From positions 106,179,353 through 106,243,352 of the forward strand of contig JAYESD010000006.1 of NCBI GenBank assembly GCA_036927565.1: 64,000 nt of DNA. The letters are read 5' to 3'. Shown here one piece after another: positions 1 through 10,692 of this stretch. The translations under genes and the position numbers were made by a program. Source of the stretch: Tuctoria greenei (Eukaryota > Streptophyta > Magnoliopsida > Poales > Poaceae). The notes below the pieces were generated by a model, which was not told where the DNA came from, did no database searches, and saw only the letters and a list, made by a program, of their open reading frames with translations. Every line of letters starts with the position of its first letter. The stretch's first letter is position 1.

Positions 1-1717
1 GTTCTCTCATCACTAGAAGATCCCGAAACAGGCTAGTCTGAAATGCAAACAAAGCTATGCACAGTGGAGAGAGACAAGAGTGAGTGACAATGATACCCAT
101 ATCTTGCATGAGGAAGTTCCGAATCCTGAGCCTGAAGTCGTCGTACTGGTCTTCCGCCAGAACGTGCTCGACGTCCACTGCCACTGCAAACTCCTCGTGC
201 GCTGGGTGATGATGCCCAGGCAAGTGAACCACCATCCTTGGTAGCCTGTCCGGCCCTCCATCAAGGAAGTCGAAGTGCTGGTTGGCCAAGAACCTGGTGG
301 GATCGATCGGGAAGTTGGCCATGGGACCAAAGGAGTTGGCTAGCGAGAGAGCAGTGGAGATGGAGGTGGAGTGCAAGATGCGGAGGAGCCAGGAAGATGG
401 AGCGACTGGGGAGAAGTTGAGGGGGCAGTTGAGTTTGTGGGTGACGATGGCGGAGGACGGTTCTAGAGAGAGGCCGCTGGCCTTAATGAGGGGTATGCTT
501 TTCTTACGCCACACCCGGATTTTTCTGGAGGCCGAAAAACAGTTTTTCTTATATGCCCGTATCCAAAGCAAAGATTACAACAAATATTATTACGAAATTG
601 GGGTTTCAGATGGAAGGGACTAAGGCATTTATAGCAGCGTTTCACATCCCACACCAGAGCGTCAAGATCGCTTGGCAGCCTCGGTTCTCTCTCCAGCTTG
701 CTGTCTTGTCCACGCTGAGTTCCCTCGGGACCTTGCGAGACTGAGACAGGAAGGGCTCTACCCCCCTTCGGATGAGAACACTCGCCGACCTCCCTCGTAG
801 TAGTGCTAGGTATAGGGTTGCTACTGCTCCGCACGGTCGCATCAGGGGCATGCGCCGAAATGTTCATGCTCCATGGCGTCGGAGGACAGTGAGGCATGAA
901 TGTTGTGGGACCAGACTTCCCACCGTCCACCCAGGAATTCAAAAAGTTGTATTGATTGTTGTGCCACGTACCTCCCTTCACGGTGGCCAGACGGTTAGAT
1001 CCAGCGAGCTTCTGATTATCCAGAAAGCAGAGTCCGGCGGCACTTCTTGGAGCTTGGTGAAGGTCACAAAAAACTTTGGCCGATCCACAACCCTTTTACC
1101 ATTGGGGTTGCCTTTTTTGCGTGAAAACATTGCCGGATTGGGGAGGCGAAGGAAACCCTCCTGTTTACTGAGTTCTTCCTTGAAACCGTTGTCCAACATT
1201 CCCGCTGTTCCTGCTCCCATTTCCTGTACTCGGAGATCCAGTCTGGCCCTCCCGTGCGCCAAAGGTTGAAGTACACATCAAAGGATGCTGTGGTGATCCT
1301 CCTCCTGGCATTGATCAGCAGACCCACTTGTTTGCTGGCCACCGAGAAGCGAAATGAACACTCTTGTAGTTGTTGAACATGGAAATCCAGAGGTGATCCA
1401 CCCAACACGGAACAAAGAGCCCAACCCACTGTACTCCCTGAGAGACGAAATGTGTACCTTCGAAAGGTTGTGATCATGAAGAAGGAGCCCTTGGGCGAGG
1501 AACCCAGATGATGAACCGTGGAGTGGAACTTGTGGCGGACCTCCGCTTGAAATAACTTGTCGGGGCGAAGATCCCAGTCATCCCTGACCGGCAGGGGTCT
1601 ATCATCGCCCATGTTGAGTGACACGACCACCGCAGCGCTCAACGTTACCAGCGCGGCCATGGCGGCGAGCAAGGGTTGGCGGTGAAGGAGGCGGAGGCGT
1701 GTTGTGCAGCGAAGCAA
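1..1717 (-). pseudogene. DUF4283 / zinc-knuckle grass family protein, partial and frameshifted
   Basis: Read on the minus strand, the first part (about 1612 to 1270) encodes the N-terminal block of a grass-expanded family related to LINE ORF1/gag-like proteins; DDWDLRP, FQAEVR, FHSTVHHLG and FRRYTFRL are typical. A degenerate zinc knuckle follows near 620-540 (CYKC then CNLCFGYGH), where a frame change is needed. From about 520 to base 1 there is one open frame holding a second block (FPIDPTRFL, VVHLPGHHHPAHEEF, LSPLCIALFAFQT) like the RNA-recognition-type half of the family. ATG at 1612 fits the family start better than the one at 1717. Several frame changes between 1270 and 540 make it a probable pseudogene, although the part at the edge is clean. 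The family assignment is from memory of related grass proteins. Confidence 0.6.
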
Positions 1718-1740
1718 GAGCGGGAGCGAGGCGGAGCCAT

Positions 1741-4117
1741 CTTCCCCGAGGCAAAGGATGTTGATGGTATGGAGTCGATCAAAGAAGTTTGCTGCCTCTA
1801 TAATTCCAACAAGTAAAAGGCTTCTCTGAATTTTGGTTGTAATTCAAAAGCTTTTTCATGTCTAAAAGTGGATGATCATGGTAGAGAGGATCTCACTAGT
1901 TCTGGGAAAATTTGTTTCACATTTTTGTTTGAGCTTCCTACAGGGAGAAAATGATTTTTTTAAGTTTGGGGAAAAAATCTGAAAATGGTTCTGTATTTTT
2001 CCCAATTTTTCAACTACATAGAGATTTGGAACACTGATCATCACAGTAATTGAAGTCCAATGAACTTGAAATTTTACTGGAGATCAAATGCATTTTTATG
2101 AGTGTCGTGACCAAAATTGGGAATTTTCTAATTAACAGAACAGGAGTAATAAATTTCCCAAGCAGTTAGCTCAAAGGAACAAATTGCACCACTGTAAAGT
2201 TGGGATCAAGATGAGTCTACCAGAATTTATTAAGAATTTTTTGAGCAATTCTACTACGAGTAATGGATTTTAGAAGTTTGATGGAATTTTGGAATTATTT
2301 TCCAATTGGAAATTTTCATTAAAGCGGCCGACCCCACTTCATTTGAATGGACCAATCAGGGCTGAGCCACACCAAGGGCCACGGGGTTAACCCGCGCAGC
2401 CACAGCTGATCCCACGTGGTGGAAATGACGCTGATAGGCGGGACCCGCTGGGTCATCGTCTTTCTCGCGACGCGGCGGCATTCCTCGCCGGAACCGCGGC
2501 AGCGCTCGCCAGGCTTCGCCGCGTCGACCTCCACTCGTCTCAGCTCTGACCGCCTGGCCTTAAAATCGACCGCACAACATGGTGGGGTCCAATCGTGGCG
2601 GTGACGGCCGAAGGTGGCGGCGCGACGGTGGCGGCTGAGATAGGGTTTTGGCGATCGTCGGAATCGCTCGGGAATGCCACAAGAAGCTCGGGGAAAGGCT
2701 GGTAACGTTCCTGGGAGCATGGGGAAGATAACTAAGGGGTGCAAATGGGATGAAATCACCAGCAGCGTGGACTTCAAAGGTGGATCGACTGATTTTCATT
2801 GGCGACGGGGAAAACATGAAATCCGACCTCGTCTCTTGATGACTTCCCTTTATTTTTGGTGAGCTGGTGAGTTAGGAGGTATAGAATAGAATCCTTCATC
2901 GGATTGAAAAATAGTTGCACAAAGAAACAGAATTGAACCTATGATCTAAGGACCTCGGTATGAACTAGCATCGGTAAAACTCAAACCATGCGCTCGATAC
3001 TGAAGGAAAGGAGGAACGACTTTTACCGTGAAAGAGCTCGTGATGGAAATTCTTTTTGCTGTTGGAGTTGAGGTGTAACGCGGGTTGGGGAGTGCTGGCG
3101 ACAATGGAGCAGAGGCGACGTTCGTCCCCGACTCCAGTGGCATCCGCGGAACTTCAAACTACAGCCAACACAATGAGCAAAACGATAAACAAATTGGCGT
3201 AGAAGATAGAGCACAGCCTTGGCGCCATCTTTGCTGTTTGCAATGAAGGGAAATAAGGCAAAGCTAGGGTGCTCACTGGGAGGAAAGGAAGGCGGCGGTG
3301 CTGTGTGACTTCGGGGCGAAACAGTGGCGTGGGAAAGCAAAACCGAGTTGGAACTCGACACCGTCGGTCAGGGAGGGTAGAAATAGGCCAGGATAGGCGT
3401 GGAGAGCTTGCCACGGCGCAAGCAAGCAAGCAGCTCGGTGGCTTGCATGCCAGGAGGTGTCGCCACGGTGCAACAGAGGAGCACTCACGGTAATGCCTCT
3501 ATGACTAGTGGGTCCCACTGCCCCTTCAAGTCAATCCTCTGTGGAACTTCAATTCCCTTACCAAACTGATCCAAAAATCCTAGATTTTTGTGGAGAAGCC
3601 AAATCAAATGTGTAGAGTCAGATTCTGAAATTGGATTTCCAATTTGGACAACTTTCAACTGGAATTCAAATTCAAATTTTAATTTGAAGGAAATTCAATG
3701 GAGTCACTGAATTATATAGCAAATGAGCTTCACAAATTATGAAAATTTGCAGGGGTGCTATTTGGAATATTATGAGGCCATGGAAATATGTATAGCCTCA
3801 GATTTCAATATTTTGACAGGGACTAAATGTACAGTATCTATATTCAAGTTTTGAAACAATTTGAATATATTTAGTACTGCATATTGTTTTGCCCTAGCAA
3901 ATTTCCATTCAAAAAATTCTAAAATTTGCAGAAAGGTCACTTGAATTATCCTAGGGTCCTTGGTGAAGTCCATCCCCTATGTTAATAAAATTAACTATGA
4001 GTGAAAGAATGATTTTTGAAGAGATTAAGTTCATGTGCACAACCACAATTATTCTCCACCACGGTTAATAACAAACTGGTAACTGAACTTTTTATTTAAG
4101 GAAAAACTGGGATCTTA
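1741..4117. other. Non-coding stretch, probable decayed LTR
   Basis: No supported gene. AT-rich flanks (1800-2300 and 3540-4110) surround a GC-rich core (2320-3500), the composition usual for long Gypsy LTRs with a transcribed leader. It ends GGGATCTTACA near 4119, which looks like an LTR end. I found no matching second LTR, primer site or target duplication, so a solo or truncated LTR is only a suggestion. The GC-rich open frames here resemble nothing I know. Confidence 0.3.
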
Positions 4118-4150
4118 CAGTGCCTTACCTGGGCTTGTCTCCAATTCATG

Positions 4151-4750
4151 CCCAAGATCTTTTGTCCCACCACAGAAACCTCAGCGTGCTGCAATGATCA
4201 CATAAGGCATTGCGGACAGTTGCCAGTTTGACATGCCCGCATGCGAAAGATGGTGGCGCACCGCGCAAACAACATCTTTCTCATGTGGCGTGCCCGTTCG
4301 GCCACAAAACAAGGCGAGACATGCGTTATATATCCCTGAATTGCAGTGTCATGCTTTTGTTTATGAGTTTATCCCAGGAATTAGGACGCTCACGATGTTA
4401 TTTTGCATGCAAGTGGCAATGGACGCTCACGATATCGTGCGAGTGGCAAAAGGGAGACAAGAACATGAGACGCGCTCTTTAAACAGGTGCGTCTCCGATT
4501 TTTGACCTCCAGCAAAAGGGAGATGCGCCTTACAAGGGCTCATCTCCAATTTTTGCCGAAGATCTTTTGTCCCACCACGGAAAGCTGAGCGCGTTGCAAT
4601 TATCATATAAGGCATTGCGCACAGTTGCCAGTTGGACATGCCCAGATGCCAAAGATGTTGTTCCTGGCCTCAGCACATCGTGGCGCATCTTTGGCATACG
4701 GCGTGCCCGTTTGACCACAAAATATTGTGAGACGAGCTTTATATATGTGC
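4151..4750 (+). repeat. Direct duplication in the CACTA 5' subterminal region
   Basis: Segments of about 190 bp at 4151-4345 and 4556-4750 are diverged direct copies. Both start AAGATCTTTTGTCCCACCAC, run through AAGGCATTGCG and ACAGTTGCCAGTT, and end in a GCGTGCCCGTT block before a GAGAC motif. Offset is about 405 bp. This is an internal amplification of the subterminal region. Confidence 0.75.
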
Positions 4751-5463
4751 ATCTCCAATTTTGACCTATTTTTAGCTCTCGCACGCTCTATGCTGAAAAT
4801 CTCTGCGCAAAAGTTACTCGTGCTCTCTCGTGTTATAGAGGTCCGTCTCCAGGTTTTGCTATTTTTGTCCCTCACGCACTCTCTCCCAACACATGGCAAG
4901 AAATTTTAGCTCTCGCACGGTCTCTCAACCTAGAAACTGCAGCTCCTAAGCTTGCCGCCATAGTCCCTCTTCCTCAACTCGCTCTTCATCATTGTTGCGT
5001 TGCCACCTTCGACCCCGACCTTGGTCATTATAGAGTTGAGCACGCTGGGGCAAGTCACCTTGTCCCCTGTCCCGGAGCTCGCCGCCGCCTCAACCCCGAC
5101 CTCGGTAATCGATATGAGCACGCCACCACCTTCACATAAGTGGAAATGTTATCCCAGTCCCCGGAGCACGCCGGTGTGCAGTCATCAGAGAGTTGAGGAA
5201 CCGCCGCTTTGGTGCCTCTTCTAGCTTGTCCCGGAGCACGCTGCCGCCTCGACCCTACCCTCAGAGCATGCATTTTAGTGATTTTATTGAATTGAGTATG
5301 TCCAATGAAGGATCATCATTAATGAAGTCATTGATACAAAGGGAGAATTTTCATTACAGTATACATTCATCTTCCTTGCTTATGTCCAATGCAGAAGTAA
5401 TGGATTTGTTTTGACTATCAATGTATATACTGAATTCTGATTCGCAAACCCTCGAAACTACAG

Positions 5464-5721
5464 GAACTGTGGTTGACACTAGCATTTGCCATTCCAATGA
5501 GTTTGATTTCTACCTCTGCAGCCATGCTGGAATCAAGGTACCTATGTGATAATTCTTGTATCTCTCACAAGTTTTTGATATCAGGCTATGAATGCATCAG
5601 TGGAATGTAAATTGTTTATTTTTCAGGGGACAAGCACACCAGCTCACTACCATGTCCTTTATGATGAGAACAATTTCTCTGTTGATGCTTTGTACATGCT
5701 CACCAACTGTATGTGCTTCAA
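5464..5721 (+). pseudogene. Argonaute PIWI-domain fragment (two exons) captured by CACTA
   Basis: An exon at 5464-5537 follows a CTACAG acceptor and encodes GTVVDTSICHSNEFDF and YLCSHAGIK. A GT-AG intron lies at 5538-5626 (GTACCT to TTTCAG). The exon at 5627-5721 continues in phase with GTSTPAHYHVLYDENNF and ends at a GTAAGC donor. This is the late PIWI segment of AGO1/AGO5-type plant Argonautes, including the HYH stretch that carries the His of the catalytic tetrad. It differs from the AGO4 type (which reads HVLHDEIGF) and the AGO2/7 type. Introns and phase are kept, so capture was at DNA level, not a retrocopy. About 56 codons remain, far below the roughly 1000 residues of a full protein, so it cannot work as an Argonaute. 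It could still make antisense or small RNA against an Argonaute gene (inference). Confidence 0.88.
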
Positions 5722-6661
5722 GTAAGCTCGGTTCTCCATTCACTAAAAATTCCTATGTTTGTTATAATTGTATACCAATTCGTTCCTAAGCCCTTAGATA
5801 GTTTCTCTCTTACGTGTCTGTTTAAGCGAATGTGACTGCAATTTGATAATGTCTTATAAGATTTTAGTGATTTTATTGAATTTGAGGATGTCGCCGTCGG
5901 AGAATTAGAGGTTATGAAGGCTCTCCATTAATGAAGTTATTGATCAGGAGAATTTTCATTGTGGTATACAAGATTAGATAATGACAGTTATGATGTGTGT
6001 AATTAGTTATCTTGTAATCAGGATGAAAAGGGGGCACTCCTTGTTGTGCAATTAGTATACTTGATAACCACGATTGACACTTTGTTAATATTTGATTGGT
6101 CAATATAATTTAAGGTGTGATCTTTTTGACTATACATATGTTCATTTATGTGTATATTGCTGGCACTGGCAATGCGGCTGCCAAATCCTGGCTAGCTCGA
6201 GGATGCAGCTGGCAACCAGGATAATCAGGGGTGGGGGCACCTATAGGAGACCCTGCCTGTAAACAATCCGTGATGAGCTATAACAAAAATCATCTCAGAT
6301 TACCTAAATAAAGGAGACAAACTTACTTAAAGCCCATCTCAGATCAGTAAACAAATCTGCAACACGATGCAATGAAGCTCGTCTCGGATCAGTCAATAAA
6401 TCTGTGATGCGCTATGTTAGAGTTTGTCTCGCATGTATGCTAATAGGCGACGCGCAAGACTCACGTCTCTAATGACCCTGTAAAGAATGTCTGTTATGAC
6501 TCAAAGAAAGGATAAGCGATATCTTTGAGCTTGTCTTGCACTTATGCTAATCAGCAACGTGCCAGCCGCTCATCTCTGATGACAATGTAATGAGAGACGC
6601 GACAAGGGAGGTGCACAGTTTGTTCGCATCCCTTCTTCAATCGGGCACGTCTCAGACGAGC

Positions 6662-6676
6662 GTTTCTTACGTAGTG
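6662..6676 (+). repeat. CACTA 3' terminal inverted repeat
   Basis: The last 15 bases read, on the opposite strand, CACTACGTAAGAAAC, a standard En/Spm terminus. The next base starts Tat Gypsy reverse-transcriptase coding sequence, fixing this boundary to the base. The expected 3-bp target duplication would be TTA (6677-6679). Confidence 0.8.
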
Positions 6677-7620
6677 TTATGGTCTCAAAAATGCTCTCTC
6701 CACCTTTTTGCGATCTATGCACAAAACCTTTGGGGATATTACTTGGGACCTAGTGGAAGTTTACGTCAATGGCATCATTGTCAAAGTGAAGAACAAAGAC
6801 TCACTGCTAGAAATCCTTCAATCCATCTTTGATAAGGTGCGCCTAACGCGCACGAAGCTCAACCCTGACAAGTGTGTCTTTGGGGTTCCCTCCAGAAAGC
6901 TTCTAGGATACTTGGTCACCCACCAAGGAATTGAAGAAAATCCGGCCAAGATAAAACCAATCGAAGCGATGCGGCCTCCTACCCATGTCAAGGACGTTTA
7001 GAAGCTTATTGGTTTTCTAGCCTCCCTCAGCCGGTTCATCTCAAGGTTGGCTGAGCGAGCACTTCCCTTCCTCAAGCTATTGAGGAAGTTTGAACCTTTC
7101 CATTGGTCCGAAGAATCAGAGAAGGCCTTTTAGGAGCTGAAACAATCTCTAACTACGCTACCAATGTAGCTCCGGAGCCTGGTGAGTCTCTTCTTCTTAC
7201 ATTGCTGCAAAGACAGAACTTGTCGGCATGGTTGTGGTCACCGAAAGGCCAGACACATCTCCAAGCTCCTCTACAGAGAAGCTCGGATACTTCCGGGAGG
7301 GTTCGGAGCTATCTGGAGGATAATATCATCAATGTGAGTCTGGGTCCCAGCCCCCAGGCACAGATCCAAAAGGCAAGCTGCTTGTGGATCAACCTCTCCC
7401 CTCCGGGAGATTTCTGTCCGCTCAAGAAGAAGAAGGTTCGGACCCATCCAGGAGGGTTCAAACTGTCCAAAAACCAGTCAACTTCATCATTGAAGTACTC
7501 TACAACGCTAAGACATGGTACATTGAGGTGCATAAGCTACTGTATGCGTGACTTATTGCCTCAAGGAAGCTACACCACTACTTCCAAGCCCATATGATTT
7601 CATTCGTAACTTCTTACCAC
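6677..7620 (+). pseudogene. Tat Gypsy reverse transcriptase (C-terminal part) and RNase H
   Basis: Coding similarity starts at GLKNA. The active-site motif, normally YVDD, reads VYVNGIIVK, so both catalytic aspartates are lost. KLNPDKCVFGV, LLGYLV and LASLSRFISRL follow, all usual for Gypsy RT and its connection domain. Stops occur at about 7000 and 7130. From about 7180 the RNase H part is scrambled by frameshifts, with recognisable pieces near 7510-7620. The 5' part of RT is not in the window in a position that could belong to this copy. Non-functional. Confidence 0.75.
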
Positions 7621-7639
7621 TACGTTCTATTCTCCATAA

Positions 7640-8240
7640 TCCCAATTCAACAGGAAACATCGCCAAGTGGGCTGCAAAACTGGCAGAGTTCGAGCTTGAC
7701 TTCCAACCTTGACACGCCATCAAGAGTCAGGCGCTAGCTGACTTTGTCGTGGAATGGACGCCATCTTTCTCTGGTCCTGGAGCACTTGACCCTGAGGTGC
7801 CAGAACCTAAGGTCCGGTCTTCACCAAGCCCCACTGGACTCTCTTCATCAACAGCTCTGTACGAAAGCAGAGGGTCGGAGCTGGAATTCTTCTCCTCTCA
7901 CCAAACAGAGAAAAGGGCAAGTACATGGTCCGCCTTGACATCAAGGCGACCAACAATACGGCAGAGTACGAAGCTCTCATCTTCAGACTAAAGACCGCGT
8001 TATCATTCAGCGCCCAGCAGCTGTTGGTGAAGGGAGATTTGCAACTCATCATCAAACAAGTCAAAGGTGAATGTAGTTGTAATAACACTCTACTAGGAGC
8101 ATATCTTCTTGAAGTCTAGAAGTTGCAGAGAGCCTTCGATGTCCTGCACCTATGACATGTCCAGCACCTCAACAACACTGAAGCTGACGACCTCTCGACG
8201 AAGGCTTCTACCAAGGCTTTGGCACCCGATGGAGTTTTTG
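7640..8240 (+). pseudogene. Tat Gypsy second (archaeal-type) RNase H domain
   Basis: After a linker (FELDFQP, ALADFVVEWTPSF), a second RNase H fold spans about 7826-8230. It reads LFINSSVRKQ, VGAGILLLSP, TNNTAEYEALI, LLVKGDLQLI and EADDLS. In the family the first motif is FDGS, so the first catalytic Asp is here Asn; the Glu in AEYEA and the Asp in KGDLQL and EADDL remain. A frameshift near 7925 and stops at about 8117 and 8153 break it. The additional RNase H is the hallmark used to place the element in the Tat lineage. Confidence 0.7.
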
Positions 8241-9657
8241 TGAGGAGATTACCAGCACCTACCGCTCAGCCTGCTAAGATACGAGATGGGGGTGAGACTA
8301 GCACCCCGAAGCTGGTGGTCTCGATGGCCCTGTTACCACTGCGTCCACCAAGGATCGTAAGCGCTACAGGAAGCTTCGAGCAACCTAGCCCACAAGATCT
8401 AGAAGCTCAAGTCAGTCCTGATGCATGGATCTTGGAAGTCCGGGACTACTTGAAATACAACATCCTCCTAAAGACAGTGTTTCCACTAAACGGATTGTCA
8501 GATTGGCTAAGAGATAAACATTGGTAGAAGGGGATCTCTATCGAGGTCGCGCCAACGGCATCCTATTGTGGTGCATTTCTCGAGAAGAAGGTTGTGAGCT
8601 CCTCACAGGAATCCATGGAGGCGAAGTGGGAATCACGCCTCATCTCGCACGCTGGTCAGTAAGGCCTTTCGGTATGGTTTTTACTGGCCTACAGCCCTCC
8701 TGGATGCAGTCGAGCCGGTCAAGCGATGCGAAGCGTTCTAGTTCCACACAAAACAGATCCACAAATCGATGCAGTCATAGTAGATGAATCCTCCCTCATG
8801 GCCGTTCACTGTGTCCGAGATGGATATTTCGAAACCTTTCCTAGTCCGTTAGAGGGTGCCAGTTCTTATATGTCGCCATCGACAAGTTCACGAAGTGGCC
8901 GGAAGCAACTCCAGTTGTGACAATCACCAAGCAGATAGCTATCAAGTTCTTAAAGTCCATTGTTTGCAGATTGGAAGTTCCAAACAGAATTTTCACTAAT
9001 AATGGGACCCAATTCACTAGTGCAGCATTTTAGGACTATTTCGAAGACCTTGGCATCAATCTCAGCTATGCATCAGTAACACATCCGGCAAGTAATGGCC
9101 AAGCCAAAAGAGTAAACGTAGAAATTCTTAAATGACTAAAGTCTTGCACCTACGAATTCTTCAAAAAGCATGGTACGAACTTGATAGAAGAGCTTCCGTC
9201 CGCATTGTGGGCTAGCCGGACAACATCCATCCGGGCTACCGGAGAAACTCCATTTTTCTTGGTGTACGGAGCTGAAGCAGTCCTTCTTCCAGAAATCTCT
9301 ATGGGTTCTCTCTGAGTCCGGACCTACGACGAAGCTGCACAGGACCAGTTCCGACATGATGACCTAGACCTTGTTGATGAGGTAAGATGTCGAGCAGCTG
9401 TCCGAAACGCGTGATATCGCCAAGCGCTCCGGTGCTATCACCAAAGGCATGTACGCAACCGGCAGTTGAAAGAAGGTGTTCTGGTGCTACGGTGAATACT
9501 ATCTCGAGAAGGGATGAACAAACTCTCACCCAGCTAGGAGGGTCCTTTCCGAGTCATTAAGGTTTCTGGCCCCAGATGCGTTCGCTTAGCAATAGAGGAT
9601 GGGACACCGTTTCCTAATCCTTGGAATATAGAGCACCTCCATAAGTTATACACTTAG
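8241..9657 (+). pseudogene. Tat Gypsy integrase
   Basis: A variable linker (8241-8520) leads to the integrase N-terminal region near 8530-8720 (LYRGRANGILL, CISREEGCELL, DIHGGE-like). The core follows: a YVAIDKFTKWPEA-like stretch near 8870, TNNGTQFTSAAF-like near 8990 where the second Asp is changed, and an NGQA segment near 9100 where the family has NGQVER. C-terminal landmarks GETPFFLVYGAEAVLLPE, TYDEAAQDQFRHDD and PNPWNIEHL run to a stop at 9655-9657. Frames change several times and stops interrupt it (for example 9030, 9133, 9314, 9412). Confidence 0.75.
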
Positions 9658-10290
9658 AACGGAGGTGAGTTTGTTATTGTATAGACTATTTTATGGAGTC
9701 TATGAACAGAGTCGGGTTAGTCTAGGATGTATAGCACACTTAACTTTGTCTTATACTTTAAGTGTTTTCTTTCCTTCCCATGTTATCCGGGCCTATAATG
9801 AAATACATTTATATGAAAATAGACTCTACATGCATTTATTTTGCGCAAGCTCGTAATTTTTACTTCCTTTTACCTTCTTGCCAATAGTGGAATTGTGCAA
9901 TCTTTTTGGAATTTGGTCTCTAAGAATACATGTGATATTGTCTTGGTGTTACTGGTAGAATTTTATGGGATCTAGTTTTATTTGAATGGTCTGCCCGCCT
10001 GAAAAACAATGCCAATGATAGGCCTGGAGTCGGCTAAAGACTTAGCCTGGTCTAGCATCCTAAGTACACCACTCTACCTATTCTAGTGTTGTGTCACAGT
10101 AAGATGGGTCCGGACAGCACACGCACCTATAAAAGCACAACAAGTATACTATGTATATTGCATTGAGTTTGTTAGGACCTAAATTTTAATTAAGGACAAT
10201 AAGTCGCAGCTAAGCTATAGGCACGAAGAAGCATTTTACTACTTTTCTTGTCTCTCATGTGCAGGACAAATGATTTTCACACTCATTCTG
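9658..10290 (+). other. Tat Gypsy 3' non-coding region
   Basis: AT-rich DNA without coding signal follows the integrase stop. A block near 9678-9725 (TGTATAGACTATTTTATGGA, then GTCTATGA) resembles, in reverse, 59370-59400 of the minus-strand Tat relict. That supports both as the same downstream region. Confidence 0.5.
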
Positions 10291-10291
10291 G

Positions 10292-10470
10292 GAGTTCCGA
10301 CGTCCCCAGGGGGCCCAGCATCAACGTTTCAAATATTGACGATAGGCGCCACCAGAGCATCTAGCTCTGATACCACCCAGGGGGCCCGATGATGATGTTT
10401 TGCACGTTGGTGATGGGCGCCGTCAAAGTACCTAGCTCCGACATCCCCCAAGGGGTCCGACATCGACGCA
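10292..10470 (+). repeat. About 71-bp minisatellite in the Tat 3' region
   Basis: Two full units and part of a third, each with CCCAGGGGGCCC or a variant, then ATGATG/ATCAACG, GTTT, GAT(A/G)GGCGCC and CTAGCTC(T/C)GA. The CCCAGGGGGCCC block recurs at about 10305, 10376 and 10446. Tandem repeats in this part of Tat elements are known to seed satellite DNA. Confidence 0.7.
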
Positions 10471-10692
10471 ATATGTTGGCAAGGGGTACTTGGAGCTACT
10501 ACAACCTCTTGAAGACATTGCTAAGATCCTTATGCTACATGTCCTCAATCCTTGAGCATATATACCAGGGGGCCAATAAGACTATGACAATTATAATATT
10601 GAAGACAAAAAAAGTGGAATTCGAGAGGATTTCATTCAAAAGTTCAAAGTATTATACATGTAGAAGACACAAAGGGAAGAAAAAAATCCTAG

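Larger units (their letters stand above)
4118..6676 (+). mobile_element. CACTA (En/Spm) element, transposase deleted, carrying an Argonaute fragment
   Basis: The right end is clear: sequence up to 6676 finishes TTTCTTACGTAGTG, the inverted form of a CACTACGTAAGAAA terminus. Both ends are dense in short GAGACG/CGTCTC motifs (4190-4850 and 6240-6660), as in CACTA subterminal regions. The leader (4860-5290) and tail (5870-6300) closely match those of the second CACTA copy at 22397-23010 and 36385-36790, so they are one family. The transposase is absent; between leader and tail lies a foreign Argonaute segment. The left end has no CACTA start and is placed only approximately at the end of the LTR-like DNA. 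Confidence 0.75.

Noticed and set aside
2319..3518. Several GC-rich open frames on both strands
   Set aside because: Overlapping frames in all directions in a GC-rich block with no recognisable domain; most likely leader or LTR sequence.
4115..4120. TTA before CAGTGCC as the matching target duplication and left end of the first CACTA
   Set aside because: TTA also follows the right end at 6677, but CAGTGCCTTACC does not match the right terminus CACTACGTAAG, and three bases can agree by chance.
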